DNA of 64,000 nucleotides from Clostridium sp. Ade.TY (GCF_000498355.1 NZ_AVSV01000028.1:1-64000), one strand, 5' to 3'. Numbered from the stretch's first letter, positions 17,943 through 26,758 are shown. A program made the numbers and translations. The notes: generated by a model from the letters alone, not told the origin.

Positions 17943-18718
17943 ATAGATTTCATAATTTTATAAAGAGATTTTATTTAATTATAATTTTTATATTTTTATA
18001 TGCTCCAATAGTTACTTTAATGGTATTTTCTTTTAATGATTCTAAATCAATGGGCCATTGGAGTGGTTTTACATTAAAATGGTATAAATCATTATTTCAA
18101 AATGATACATTAATGGAAGCTTTATATTATACAGTATTGATAGCTTTAATCGCTTCTATTATAGCTACTATTGTTGGAACTATAACAGCTATAGGAATAA
18201 GTAGAATGAGAGGCAAAAGTAAAGCTCTATTACTTAGTATAAATAACCTTCCAATCATTAATCCAGATATAGTTACTGGTATTGCATTAATGAGTTTATT
18301 TATATTTTTAAAATTTGATTTTGGTTTTAATACAATGCTTCTAGCCCATATATCTTTCGATATACCATTTGTAATATTATCAGTTTTGCCTAAAATAAAG
18401 CAACTCCCTGATAATACTATAGAAGCAGCAATGGACCTTGGAGCAACTCCTTGGTATGCACTTAGAAAAGTTATAATACCACAAATTAAACCAGGAATAT
18501 TTGCCGGATTTTTAATGGCATTTACTATGTCTATTGATGACTTTGTTATAAGTTTCTTCACAACAGGTCCTGGAGTTACAAATCTTTCAATAGAAATTTA
18601 TTCTATGGCAAGACGTGGTATTAAACCAGAAATTAATGCACTTTCTACATTAATGTTTGTAACTGTTCTTATACTACTTCTTATAGTTAATAAAAAGAAA
18701 AAAGTAGAGGTGAATTAA
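17936..18718 (+). CDS. potC: spermidine/putrescine ABC transporter permease PotC
   Basis: A 260-residue permease, partner of PotB, with six predicted membrane helices and an EAA loop (EAAMDLGATPWYALRKVIIP, about 162-181). The short conserved MSIDDFVISFF block of PotC is present near residue 200. Start ATG overlaps the potB stop; the ribosome site GGCGGTGG lies in potB. The stop directly abuts the potD start. Confidence 0.94.
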   Translation: MVNRFHNFIKRFYLIIIFIFLYAPIVTLMVFSFNDSKSMGHWSGFTLKWYKSLFQNDTLMEALYYTVLIALIASIIATIVGTITAIGISRMRGKSKALLLSINNLPIINPDIVTGIALMSLFIFLKFDFGFNTMLLAHISFDIPFVILSVLPKIKQLPDNTIEAAMDLGATPWYALRKVIIPQIKPGIFAGFLMAFTMSIDDFVISFFTTGPGVTNLSIEIYSMARRGIKPEINALSTLMFVTVLILLLIVNKKKKVEVN

Positions 18719-19780
18719 ATGAAAAGAAAAAAGATTTTATGCACTGCTATTGCCCTACTTGGAATTGTAGCGACTACTCTTTTTACTGGATGTAGTAACT
18801 CTAGTGCTAGCACTAATTCTGAAAATTCAAAAGTTTTAAATATATATAACTGGGGAGATTATATAGACCCTGATTTAGTTACTAAATTTCAAGATGAAAC
18901 TGGAATAAAAGTTAACTATAATACTTTTGATACAAATGAAACTATGTATTCTAAAATAAAAGATGGTTCTAGCAATTATGACTTAGTTATACCATCAGAT
19001 TATATGATTGAAAAAATGATAAAAGAAAATCTTTTAGAAAAAATTGATTATAAAGATATTCCGAATTATAAATATGTAGGTAAGCAATTTAAAAATTTAC
19101 CTTATGACCCTCATAATGAATATTCAGTTCCTTATATGTGGGGTACAGTAGGAATTGCTTATAACAGTAAAATAATAAAAAAACCTGTGGATAGTTGGAA
19201 TATACTTTGGGATAAAGATTATAAAAATCAAATTGTTATGGTAGATTCAGTTAGAGATGCTATGGCAGTTGCCTTAAAGAAGTTAGGATATTCCTTAAAC
19301 ACTACAAATCCACAAGAAATTGATAAAGCAGCTGAAGAACTTAGAAATGAAAAACCTTTAGTTCAGGCTTATATGGTTGATGAAGTTAAAGATGCTTTAA
19401 TAAGTGGTGAAGTTGCTGTTGCACCAGTTTGGTCTGGAGATGCAATGTATATAATGGATGAAAACCCAGATATTAAATATGTAATACCAAAAGAAGGTTC
19501 TAACCTTTGGTATGATGCTTTAGCTATTCCAAAGGGCGCTAAACACAAAAAAGAAGCTGAAGAATTTATAAATTTCTTATGTGAACCTTCTAACGCTTTA
19601 AAAAATGTTGAATATATAGGATATCAAACACCTATTACTAAAGCTTATGAAATGCTTCCTCAAGATGTAAAAGATAAGTATCCTAAAGAATCAGAACTTA
19701 AAAGATGTGAAGTATTTAAAGATTTAAATTCTGAAGCATTAAGAAATTATAATGATGCATGGATTAAAGTTAGATCATAA
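18719..19780 (+). CDS. potD: polyamine-binding lipoprotein PotD
   Basis: A 353-residue substrate-binding lipoprotein of the polyamine importer. A signal peptide ends in a lipobox with the acylated cysteine at residue 25 (TLFTGC), so the mature protein is anchored outside the cytoplasmic membrane. The PotD/PotF block LNIYNWGDYIDPDL starts the mature domain, and YSVPYMWGTVGIAYN and the aspartate-rich VWSGDAMYIM match ligand-contacting regions of the family. It delivers spermidine or putrescine to PotBC. ATG start follows AGAGGTGAATTAA. It ends the operon at a strong terminator. Confidence 0.94.
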   Translation: MKRKKILCTAIALLGIVATTLFTGCSNSSASTNSENSKVLNIYNWGDYIDPDLVTKFQDETGIKVNYNTFDTNETMYSKIKDGSSNYDLVIPSDYMIEKMIKENLLEKIDYKDIPNYKYVGKQFKNLPYDPHNEYSVPYMWGTVGIAYNSKIIKKPVDSWNILWDKDYKNQIVMVDSVRDAMAVALKKLGYSLNTTNPQEIDKAAEELRNEKPLVQAYMVDEVKDALISGEVAVAPVWSGDAMYIMDENPDIKYVIPKEGSNLWYDALAIPKGAKHKKEAEEFINFLCEPSNALKNVEYIGYQTPITKAYEMLPQDVKDKYPKESELKRCEVFKDLNSEALRNYNDAWIKVRS

Positions 19781-19817
19781 AAGAAGGAAAGATAAAATAT
19801 CTTTCCTTCTTTTTTTT
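19779..19817. terminator. bidirectional terminator between potD and ndk
   Basis: Perfect stem of about 15 bp (AAAGAAGGAAAGATA / TATCTTTCCTTCTTT) with a short loop and a T run, between convergent genes. Confidence 0.92.
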
Positions 19818-20211
19818 AAAACCATATATTAATTTCTTTTTCTGCATTTATTTTTGAATCTGAAGAATGTACACAATTTTCTGTAATGTTAGTTCCATAT
19901 AATGCTCTTATAGTTCCTTCTTTAGCTTTTTTAGGGTTTGTATATCCATTTATATCTCTTATTATTTTAATGGCATTCTCACCGCCTAAAATCATAGCAC
20001 AAACCTTACCTCTTGTTATATACTTAATAAGTTTATCAAAGAAATTTTTCCCTATGTGATCTTCATAATGTTTAACCGCAAGTTCTTTTGTAACTTTAAC
20101 CATCTTTATGTCTTCTACCTTTAGGTTATTTTTTTCGTACATAGAAATTATGTTTCCTATTACACATTTTTCTACACCATCTGGTTTGATTAAAACTAAA
20201 CTTCTTTCCAT
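19816..20211 (-). CDS. ndk: nucleoside-diphosphate kinase (short form)
   Basis: A 131-residue NDP kinase that transfers phosphate from ATP to other NDPs via a phosphohistidine. Family blocks: ERSLVLIKPDGVEK, KHYEDHIGKNFFDKL, GYTNPKKAKEGTIRALYG and the active-site stretch NCVHSSDS with the catalytic histidine at about residue 114. It ends at EINIWF, 10-20 residues earlier than usual, lacking the C-terminal PEEL segment, and the usual GTIRGDFG is GTIRALYG, so it is a divergent but apparently functional member. ATG start with AAGGGGTATAATATT upstream. Single-gene unit. Confidence 0.9.
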   Translation of the reverse strand: MERSLVLIKPDGVEKCVIGNIISMYEKNNLKVEDIKMVKVTKELAVKHYEDHIGKNFFDKLIKYITRGKVCAMILGGENAIKIIRDINGYTNPKKAKEGTIRALYGTNITENCVHSSDSKINAEKEINIWF

Positions 20212-20353
20212 AATATTATACCCCTTATAAAAAGTATTTTATATCTGTTTATTATATTCTATAGTTATATTTTTACAATTTCAATATAAATTTAATCATT
20301 TTATTATGTTATAATTTATTAAAATATATATTGGTTTTTGGAGGTAATTTATA

Positions 20354-20626
20354 ATGAGTAGAATAAAGGCTTTAGTAACAGGTACTGTACAAGGAGTTGG
20401 CTTTAGATTCTTTACTCAGTACCAAGCTTCTCTATTTAATATAACTGGGTTCGTAAAAAACCTTTCAGATGGAGATGTTTATTTAGAAGCTCAAGGTGAA
20501 AAAAATAATATAAAAAAATTTATAGAAAAACTAAAAAAAGGTAACGGATTCTGTAAGGTAAAATCTATTTCTATTAACGAATTAGAACCTATTAATTCTG
20601 ATAAAAAATTCAAAGTTTTATATTAA
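20354..20626 (+). CDS. acyP: acylphosphatase
   Basis: A 90-residue acylphosphatase that hydrolyses carboxyl-phosphate bonds (acetyl phosphate and similar). The active-site loop GTVQGVGFRFF carries the catalytic arginine (R18), and the catalytic asparagine lies in FVKNLSDGDVYLEAQGE (N37). Length is normal. The ATG follows GGAGGTAATTTATA, and an extended -10 box (TG at 20307, TATAAT at 20310-20315) lies 39 bases upstream of the start. Confidence 0.94.
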   Translation: MSRIKALVTGTVQGVGFRFFTQYQASLFNITGFVKNLSDGDVYLEAQGEKNNIKKFIEKLKKGNGFCKVKSISINELEPINSDKKFKVLY

Positions 20627-20685
20627 ACTTTTTATCTTCTATACTTTTATATAATAACTATTTTAATAATCATGTTATTATACAT

Positions 20686-20721
20686 AAGAAAAGAGTCAAT
20701 TTTAAAATTGACTCTTTTTAT
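20686..20721. terminator. bidirectional terminator
   Basis: Perfect 15-bp palindrome-like stem AAAAGAGTCAATTTT / AAAATTGACTCTTTT with A/T flanks between acyP and the convergent symporter gene. Confidence 0.9.
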
Positions 20722-22044
20722 TTAACATAAAAATTTATTAGTTTCATCAAAAATTACTTTTCTAAGTGCTATTATTGCAATAAGATTTGGTATAGCCATA
20801 AGTCCATTTACTATATCTGCTGATATAAATATAATATCTAATGATATAAATGCACCAATTGCAACTAGCACTATATAAATTATTTTAAATGGAATTATAG
20901 CTTTTTCACCCAATAAATATTCAACACATTTTTCGCCATAATAATTCCAACCTAATATTGTAGTAAAGGCAAAAAACACCAATCCTATATTAACTATATA
21001 TTTTCCAACATTAGCTATAGGAAGTCCTGCTTCAAAAGCAGCTGTAGTTAAGCTTGCACCATCAATTGGTGAATTATACATTCCTGTTAACACAATTACA
21101 AGTCCAGTCATTGTACATATTACTATTGTATCAAAAAATGTTCCTGTCATTGATATTAACCCTTGTCTTGCTGCTGAATTAGTTTTTGCAGCAGCTGCTG
21201 CAATTGGTGCACTTCCAAGTCCAGCTTCATTTGAAAAAACTCCCCTACTAATTCCCTTTTGCATAACCATAATTATTGATAAACCAGCTACGCCTCCCAT
21301 GGCTGCTTTCGGATTAAATGCACTTTCAAATATGATATATAAAGCATCAGGAATATTTTTAAAATTAAATATTATAACTAATATAACTCCTAAAATATAA
21401 AAAGCTGCCATAAAAGGAACTATAGCTTCTGATACTTTTGATATTCTTTTAATACCACCTAAAGTAACTAATGCTACAAGAATAGTAACTATAATAGCTG
21501 TTATAATTATTGGAACATTAAAGCTATTTTTTAAACCTTCTGATATAGAATTTACTTGTGCAAAAGTACCTATGCCAAATAGTGCTACTAAAACTCCAAA
21601 TAAAGCAAATAACTTTGCAAGCCACTTTATTCCCATACCATTTTGTATATAGTACATAGGACCTCCTTTTACTGCTCCATTTTCATCAAACTCTCTATAC
21701 CTTATAGCAAGAACTCCTTCTGCATATTTAGTTGCCATTCCAAAAAATGCTGCAATCCACATCCAGAATAAAGCTCCTGGTCCTCCAGCCTTTATAGCTG
21801 TTGCTACACCAACTATATTTCCTGTTCCAATTGTAGCTGAAAGAGCTGTACACAAAGCTCCAAAACTAGATACATCTCCTTTAGCTCCTTCTTCTTTTTC
21901 AAATATAAATTTTATAGCTTGAGGAAGCTTTCTTATTTGTATAAATTTCAATTTATACGTTAAATAAATTCCTGTACCTAATAATAAAATTAAAAGTGGT
22001 GGACCCCATACAATAGAGTCAATTGTTTGTAATATTTTTTCCAT
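20722..22044 (-). CDS. sodium:alanine/glycine symporter under glycine riboswitch
   Basis: A 440-residue AGCS-family Na+-coupled amino-acid transporter with about 11 helices. Blocks: ALSATIGTGNIVGVATAIKA (TM1 substrate site), GPGALFWMWIAAFFGMATKY, GGPMYYIQNGM and GISRGVFSNEAGLGSAPIAA. A tandem glycine riboswitch lies in its 5' leader, so glycine is very likely a main substrate; in Streptococcus pyogenes a glycine riboswitch before an AGCS gene has been reported as an off switch. The ATG has GGGGG seven bases upstream, and that ribosome site can be sequestered by a leader hairpin. Single-gene unit. Confidence 0.93.
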   Translation of the reverse strand: MEKILQTIDSIVWGPPLLILLLGTGIYLTYKLKFIQIRKLPQAIKFIFEKEEGAKGDVSSFGALCTALSATIGTGNIVGVATAIKAGGPGALFWMWIAAFFGMATKYAEGVLAIRYREFDENGAVKGGPMYYIQNGMGIKWLAKLFALFGVLVALFGIGTFAQVNSISEGLKNSFNVPIIITAIIVTILVALVTLGGIKRISKVSEAIVPFMAAFYILGVILVIIFNFKNIPDALYIIFESAFNPKAAMGGVAGLSIIMVMQKGISRGVFSNEAGLGSAPIAAAAAKTNSAARQGLISMTGTFFDTIVICTMTGLVIVLTGMYNSPIDGASLTTAAFEAGLPIANVGKYIVNIGLVFFAFTTILGWNYYGEKCVEYLLGEKAIIPFKIIYIVLVAIGAFISLDIIFISADIVNGLMAIPNLIAIIALRKVIFDETNKFLC

Positions 22045-22050
22045 AAAAAA

Positions 22051-22080
22051 ATCCCCCTAATTCATCATTTTGGAGGAGAT
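22051..22080 (-). promoter_or_regulatory. possible Shine-Dalgarno sequestering hairpin
   Basis: On the minus strand ATCTCCT (around 22080-22074) can pair with the ribosome binding site GGGGGAT just before the symporter start. A second weak hairpin (AGCTAAA / TTTGGCT, then T-rich) lies between this and the riboswitch. Either could be the expression platform; the choice is inference. Confidence 0.4.
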
Positions 22081-22120
22081 TAAATAAAGCCAAAATTATA
22101 TTAAATTTAGCTTCAAAAAA

Positions 22121-22304
22121 TCCCCTGTCCTTTTACCTGAGAGTTTCAGCATAAAAAATTTTTATGCCTTGCTCCTTCGGTGCTCAAAAAAAATTTTTTG
22201 AGTCTCTCCAGAGGCTCGTCCAGTAGCGGTCCTACAACCTGAAAGATTTTCCCTCTTCGGTGGACTAAAAAATTAGTCTCTCTCCCACTACCTTCATCCG
22301 AACG
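22121..22304 (-). ncRNA. tandem glycine riboswitch
   Basis: Read on the minus strand, two similar glycine aptamers follow one another. Aptamer 1 (about 22290-22212) has GGGAGAGAGACT, CACCGAAGAGGG, TTTCAGGT and AGGACCGCTACTGGACGAG. Aptamer 2 (about 22211-22121) has GGAGAGACTC, GCACCGAAGGAGCAA, CTCTCAGGT and AAAAGGACAGGGG. The conserved CACCGAAGG-type and CAGGT/AGGAC elements are those of the gcvT class of glycine riboswitch, and the two-aptamer layout with a short linker is typical. It sits 75 bases before the AGCS symporter start on the same strand. Confidence 0.95.
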
Positions 22305-22321
22305 TATTTAAATTTTATTTA

Positions 22322-22350
22322 ATTATATATAGAACTTATAAATAAATCAA
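22322..22350 (-). promoter_or_regulatory. promoter of the riboswitch-symporter transcript
   Basis: On the minus strand TTGATT (22350-22345), a 17-bp spacer and TATAAT (22327-22322) form a near-consensus sigma-A promoter; transcription would begin about 22315, just before aptamer 1. Confidence 0.65.
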
Positions 22351-22466
22351 GTTTTTTTATAACAAATTATCAATTTGATATTTACATAAATGTACTGCTA
22401 TTATTAATTAACAATTTGTGTTATTATAATAATTATTGTTATTTACTTAAGGAAAAGGTGGTATTT

Positions 22467-23261
22467 ATGATAAAATTAATTGCATCTGATATGGATGGAA
22501 CTTTATTAACTCCGGAGGGCAAAGTACCTAGTGAGTTTTTTGATACATTAAAGAAACTAAAAGAAAAAAATATAGAATTTGTAGTAGCTAGTGGAAGACC
22601 TTATAAAACTTTATATGAAAATTTCAAACCAATATCTGACGAAATATCATATGTATCTGATAATGGTGCAATGGTAGTTGAAAATGGTAAAATTAAATCT
22701 ATTGAAGTTATGGACAAGCAGTCTGTTATAAAAATAGTAGATGCTTGCAAAAAACTTAAAAATTCTGTAGCTGTATTTTGCGGTGTTAAAAACTTTTATC
22801 ATATAGCTTGTGATAAAAAATTTACAGACGAAATTAATAAATATTATTTAGATAATACTATAATAGATTGTTATGATTATATAAAAACTGTTGATGATGA
22901 AATATTTAAAATATCTATATGTGATATGGATAATGCACTAACAAATTCATTTAAAGTAATAAGCGAAGTTTTAGGAGATGAATTTAAAGTAGTTGTTGCA
23001 GGAAAATATTGGACAGATGTAACTAATAAAAATGTTAATAAAGGTAACGCTATTAAAAAAATTCAATCTATAAATTCTATAACACCTAAAGAAACTATGG
23101 TGTTTGGAGATTATTTTAATGATATTGAAATGCTTAATGCGGCATATTATAGTTATGTTATGGAAGATGCTTTAGATGAAGTTAAAAAACATGGAAATTT
23201 TATAGCAAAAAGTAATAAAGAAAATGGTGTAATTGAAGCAATTAACAACATTATAAAATAA
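22467..23261 (+). CDS. Cof-type HAD hydrolase
   Basis: A 264-residue HAD-superfamily phosphatase of the Cof/type IIB subfamily. Motif I is IASDMDGTLLTPEG (nucleophile D8), motif II serine lies in FVVASGRPYKT, and motif IV is MVFGDYFNDIEM; the C2B cap lies between. Such enzymes act on small sugar phosphates or nucleotides in the cytoplasm; the substrate is not predictable. Start ATG 22467 follows AAAGGTGG; the frame is open further upstream to 22416, but that part has no ribosome site and breaks the family pattern. Confidence 0.88.
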   Translation: MIKLIASDMDGTLLTPEGKVPSEFFDTLKKLKEKNIEFVVASGRPYKTLYENFKPISDEISYVSDNGAMVVENGKIKSIEVMDKQSVIKIVDACKKLKNSVAVFCGVKNFYHIACDKKFTDEINKYYLDNTIIDCYDYIKTVDDEIFKISICDMDNALTNSFKVISEVLGDEFKVVVAGKYWTDVTNKNVNKGNAIKKIQSINSITPKETMVFGDYFNDIEMLNAAYYSYVMEDALDEVKKHGNFIAKSNKENGVIEAINNIIK

Positions 23262-23303
23262 AAAAATGATTCTTCAAAAATTATTTTGAAGAATCATTTT
23301 TTT
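23261..23303. terminator. bidirectional terminator
   Basis: Stem AAAAATGATTCTTCAA / TTGAAGAATCATTTTT with a short AT loop and a T run, between convergent genes. Confidence 0.9.
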
Positions 23304-24261
23304 AAAGTTCTACTCTATTTCTTATTTCGCCTCTATTAAATGCCCTTATATTTTCTAATAAGTCTTTAAATAATCTATTTCTAGCCTCAACACTTGCCCA
23401 AGCAATATGTGGTGTTAATACTAATCTATCTTTATTTTTCACTGATAACAATGGATTTGTATCTAATATAGGTTCCACTGAAAATACATCTAATGAAGCT
23501 CCCTTTATTTTTTCTTCATCAATTGCTCTAGCTAAATCTTCATCTATAACAATTGGACCTCTTCCCATATTAACTAAAAATGCATCACTTTTCATTTTTG
23601 ATATATTTTCATAATTCATTAAACCTTTAGTATTTTCGTTTAATGGTGCATGAATTGAAATTATATCTGAAGTTTTTAAAAGCTCATCAATATCGACTCT
23701 TTTATATTTTGAATCATTATTTTTACCTGATGTTGAATAATATATTACATTCATTCCAAAAGCTTCACAAACCTTTGCAACTCCTCTTCCTATTGCTCCA
23801 AGTCCTATTATACCCCATGTTTTTCCTGATAAATCGTTATATGGTCTATCTAAATTTGTAAACATAACTGATTTTGAATAATCACCTGATTTTACAAAAT
23901 TATCATAATAGTTTACTTGATCATATAAGTGTAATAAAGTAGCAAATGTATGTTGAACAACAGTATTAGTTGAATATCCTGCTACATTAGTAACAGCTAT
24001 ATTATTATTTTTAGCATATTCAATATCTATATTATTAAATCCTGTTGCCATTTCACATATAAGTTCTAAGTTTTTGCATCCTTTTAAATTATCCTTATTT
24101 AAACTAACCTTGTTAGTAAGAATTATGTTAGCCTCTTTTACTCTTTCTAACACTTCATCTTGTTTAGTCATTCCATATACTTTAACTTCTCCAAATTCTT
24201 CAAGTAAATTATAATTCATGTCACCTAAAGTATTGCCATCTAAAACTACTATCTTTTTCAA
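23302..24261 (-). CDS. D-2-hydroxyacid dehydrogenase (NAD-dependent)
   Basis: A 319-residue member of the D-isomer-specific 2-hydroxyacid dehydrogenase family (hydroxypyruvate/glycerate dehydrogenase-like). The Rossmann motif is WGIIGLGAIGRGVAKVCEAF (about 145-164), with the adjacent blocks LLKTSDIISIHAPLNENTKG and AFLVNMGRGPIV (which carries the catalytic arginine), and the catalytic histidine is in LTPHIAWAS. Substrate cannot be fixed from sequence. The start is taken as TTG 24261 (MKKIVVLDG-like), seven bases after GGAG; the GTG nine bases upstream lies on the ribosome site. Single-gene unit, divergent from the DUF1667 gene. Confidence 0.88.
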   Translation of the reverse strand: MKKIVVLDGNTLGDMNYNLLEEFGEVKVYGMTKQDEVLERVKEANIILTNKVSLNKDNLKGCKNLELICEMATGFNNIDIEYAKNNNIAVTNVAGYSTNTVVQHTFATLLHLYDQVNYYDNFVKSGDYSKSVMFTNLDRPYNDLSGKTWGIIGLGAIGRGVAKVCEAFGMNVIYYSTSGKNNDSKYKRVDIDELLKTSDIISIHAPLNENTKGLMNYENISKMKSDAFLVNMGRGPIVIDEDLARAIDEEKIKGASLDVFSVEPILDTNPLLSVKNKDRLVLTPHIAWASVEARNRLFKDLLENIRAFNRGEIRNRVEL

Positions 24262-24402
24262 ACTTACCACTCCAATTTATTATAAAATTTTAATTTTATT
24301 TTATCATATTTTTTTCAATAAATTTTAATGATATGAGTAAAAAAATAAAATTTTGACAAAAATTATAATAAGTATTTATATAGGAAGGAGCACATATATT
24401 AA

Positions 24403-24771
24403 ATGGAAACAAAAGAATTAGTTTGTTTAGCTTGTGATTATTCTTGTACTCTTGCATTAAATTTAGAAAATTCTAAATTAATATCAGTACAAGGTAATAA
24501 ATGTAATAAAGGAATATTATATGCTAATAAACAATATATAATCCCATGTAGGATAGTAACAACTATTATTAAAGTTAATAATGGTTCTTCTAGAACATTA
24601 CCTGTTAAAAGTGAACTAGGAGTTCCAAAGTCACTTATTTTTTCAATTTTAAATGAACTTAACGATTTAACTGTAAATGCTCCTATAAATAATGGAGATA
24701 TAATAAAAGAAAATATTTGCAATACTGGTATAAATATAATTGCAGCTGGAAATGTTCAATTATATTCATAA
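24403..24771 (+). CDS. DUF1667 family cysteine-motif protein
   Basis: A 122-residue protein matching DUF1667. It has an N-terminal cysteine cluster (LVCLACDYSC, residues 8-17, and GNKCNKGILYA), the PCRIVTTIIKVNNG block, and the closing pattern NNGDIIKENICNTGINIIAA. In most genomes this small protein is encoded beside a glycerol-3-phosphate or FAD-dependent dehydrogenase pair (glpA/glpK type) and may carry an Fe-S or metal centre; here it stands alone between a hydroxyacid dehydrogenase and traX. Start ATG has AAGGAGCACATATATTAA upstream. Function unknown. Confidence 0.85.
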   Translation: METKELVCLACDYSCTLALNLENSKLISVQGNKCNKGILYANKQYIIPCRIVTTIIKVNNGSSRTLPVKSELGVPKSLIFSILNELNDLTVNAPINNGDIIKENICNTGINIIAAGNVQLYS

Positions 24772-24841
24772 TTTTTAAAATTAAACGTATACTTTATAGT
24801 AACAATACCTCTCTAAAAATTATTTTCTAATATCTAATATT

Positions 24842-24878
24842 AAAAAAAGCCCAATTAAATAATAATTGGGCTTTTAAT
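24842..24878. terminator. bidirectional terminator
   Basis: Stem AAAGCCCAATTA / TAATTGGGCTTTT with A/T tracts on both sides, between the DUF1667 and traX-like genes. Confidence 0.88.
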
Positions 24879-24885
24879 ATTTGAT

Positions 24886-25746
24886 TTAAAGTAATACTGA
24901 AAGTAAATATAATATCCACAATTGCAATGGATAAAATATATAGAAAAACCATCTAAAATCTTTTCCTTTTTCCCCATTATATATAAATATAAACGGTATA
25001 GTGAATATCATCATCCATTGAGGATATTTTAATAAAGCTTCTAAATTAAACCCTGGGAAAAATAATGCTGAAAAAACAAATATAGCAAGATACATATCTC
25101 TTCTATTATTAAAACATTTATAAAATATAAAAACAAAAGCAGGTCCTAATATTAAAGATTCTGTAAATATCCCTAATGATGTTCCAACTAAAATTTTTAT
25201 AAAAGCTGACTTAAAATCTTTCCCTCTAAACTGTACAAGTCCATTTAGCATAACAAATCCTGCAGATAAAGCTAAAAACATATTATTTGGCATTATATAT
25301 ACTTTATTATAAAATGCGTATCTTAAAGCATATCCTCCGCATATTATTAAAAATATAATTATAGATGCCATCTTATCTGTTAATATTTCAGTTTTAAAAG
25401 TTACTACTAAAATAGCTACAGCAAACATTAAAACTAATAAAGTAATACCATATGATAATAAATTAAAATTATTATACATTAAATTACTTCCGTCTACTCC
25501 TTTTAATACTAAAATAGATAATATTAAATTTCCTATAAACATTATCTCTGCTGCTAATAATAATCTTTTTTGATAATTGCTCTTTGAAGATGTCTTAAAA
25601 TATCCTTCTACTAAAAGATAGAAAAATATTGGCATAACAACTCTCCCTACATAAGTAAACCAAAAAGGTGCCCCATTAAAGAAAAATCTTATACTATCTA
25701 ATAACATAAATAGTACCATTAATAATTTTAGTTTAAATCTGTCCAT
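24886..25746 (-). CDS. TraX family membrane protein
   Basis: A 286-residue integral membrane protein of the TraX family. About eight to nine hydrophobic helices are visible, and the N-terminal block KLLMVLFMLLDSIRFF followed by YVGRVVMPIFFYLLVEGYF is the family signature. TraX acetylates pilin in the F plasmid, and chromosomal Firmicute homologues are thought to be membrane acyltransferases with unknown substrate. The ATG has AAAGGAGAAAGAG upstream. It is a single-gene unit; nothing nearby suggests conjugation, so a housekeeping envelope role is more likely. Confidence 0.85.
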   Translation of the reverse strand: MDRFKLKLLMVLFMLLDSIRFFFNGAPFWFTYVGRVVMPIFFYLLVEGYFKTSSKSNYQKRLLLAAEIMFIGNLILSILVLKGVDGSNLMYNNFNLLSYGITLLVLMFAVAILVVTFKTEILTDKMASIIIFLIICGGYALRYAFYNKVYIMPNNMFLALSAGFVMLNGLVQFRGKDFKSAFIKILVGTSLGIFTESLILGPAFVFIFYKCFNNRRDMYLAIFVFSALFFPGFNLEALLKYPQWMMIFTIPFIFIYNGEKGKDFRWFFYIFYPLQLWILYLLSVLL

Positions 25747-25857
25747 CTCTTTCTCCTTTGTATTTATTCCACATTAATAGATTATACATCTTTAACCTTT
25801 ACATTAAAAGTCTTTTGTAATACTATAACTAATATATAATATTAAAGAGGTGACATA

Positions 25858-26724
25858 ATGAAAATTTTATCTTATGAAGTTAAATATATCGAGGTAGATG
25901 ACATAATTACAAAATTACAAATAAACGATATTTTTAATGTATTTTATGAAAATCCATTAGAAATAACAACAGATGAATTTGGATATGGATTCATTGAAAA
26001 AAATAATGAACCTATAATTTTAAAAATAGCCTATGATGAAGATATTAATTATTTTGAGGAATTTAAAGAAAAAGTAAATTTATTATTAAATAGACAGCCA
26101 TTATTAATAGAAGACATTAATTATGAATATGAAGAATTTAGCATGCCTCCTATTTCAATAAATGATAATTGGGTTTTAGCTAGTCCTGAAGAAGAAATAG
26201 AAGAAAAAAATAAAATAAACTTTATATCTCAAGGTGCTTTTGGAACAGGACTTCATGAAACTACTCAAGACTTACTATCTGTAATACTTGAAAAAGACTT
26301 TTCTAATAAAAGAGTTTTAGATATAGGAACTGGTTCTGGTATACTTTCTTTAGCAACTGCAATAAAAGGTGCAAGTGAAGTTGTTGCCTTAGATATTAGA
26401 GATGTATATGATGAAGTTATGTTAAATGCATCATTAAATAATATAAATACTATTAATGTTTTAGTTGGTGATGCCTTATCAAATGAAGTAGAAATTGAAG
26501 GTTTATTTGATTGGATTTATATAAATATAGGTGGTGCTGAAACAGAAATGTTTATGTCACTTATAAAAAAACATTTAAAACCACATGGTAAATTACTCGT
26601 TTCTGGACTTGTGGAATGGAGTTTTGACTCTATAAAATCTATTGTAGAATCAAATGGATTTACAATGGATGAAAAGATACAAAGCAACGAATGGTGTACG
26701 GCAATATTTTCTAGTATTAACTAA
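25858..26724 (+). CDS. PrmA-like class I SAM methyltransferase (paralogue)
   Basis: A 288-residue protein built like ribosomal protein L11 methyltransferase: a weakly conserved N-terminal domain (about 1-125), then GAFGTGLHETT (about 126-136) and the SAM motif VLDIGTGSGILSLATA (about 154-169). The PrmA motif after the SAM fold (NIIAE) is replaced here by NIGGAE, and the N-terminal substrate domain differs from that of PrmA encoded at 52.5-53.5 kb. It is therefore a paralogue whose target may not be L11. ATG start after AGAGGTGACATA. Single gene. Confidence 0.75.
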   Translation: MKILSYEVKYIEVDDIITKLQINDIFNVFYENPLEITTDEFGYGFIEKNNEPIILKIAYDEDINYFEEFKEKVNLLLNRQPLLIEDINYEYEEFSMPPISINDNWVLASPEEEIEEKNKINFISQGAFGTGLHETTQDLLSVILEKDFSNKRVLDIGTGSGILSLATAIKGASEVVALDIRDVYDEVMLNASLNNINTINVLVGDALSNEVEIEGLFDWIYINIGGAETEMFMSLIKKHLKPHGKLLVSGLVEWSFDSIKSIVESNGFTMDEKIQSNEWCTAIFSSIN

Positions 26725-26758
26725 TACTTGCAATTAATTTCCTCATTTTTTATTATTG

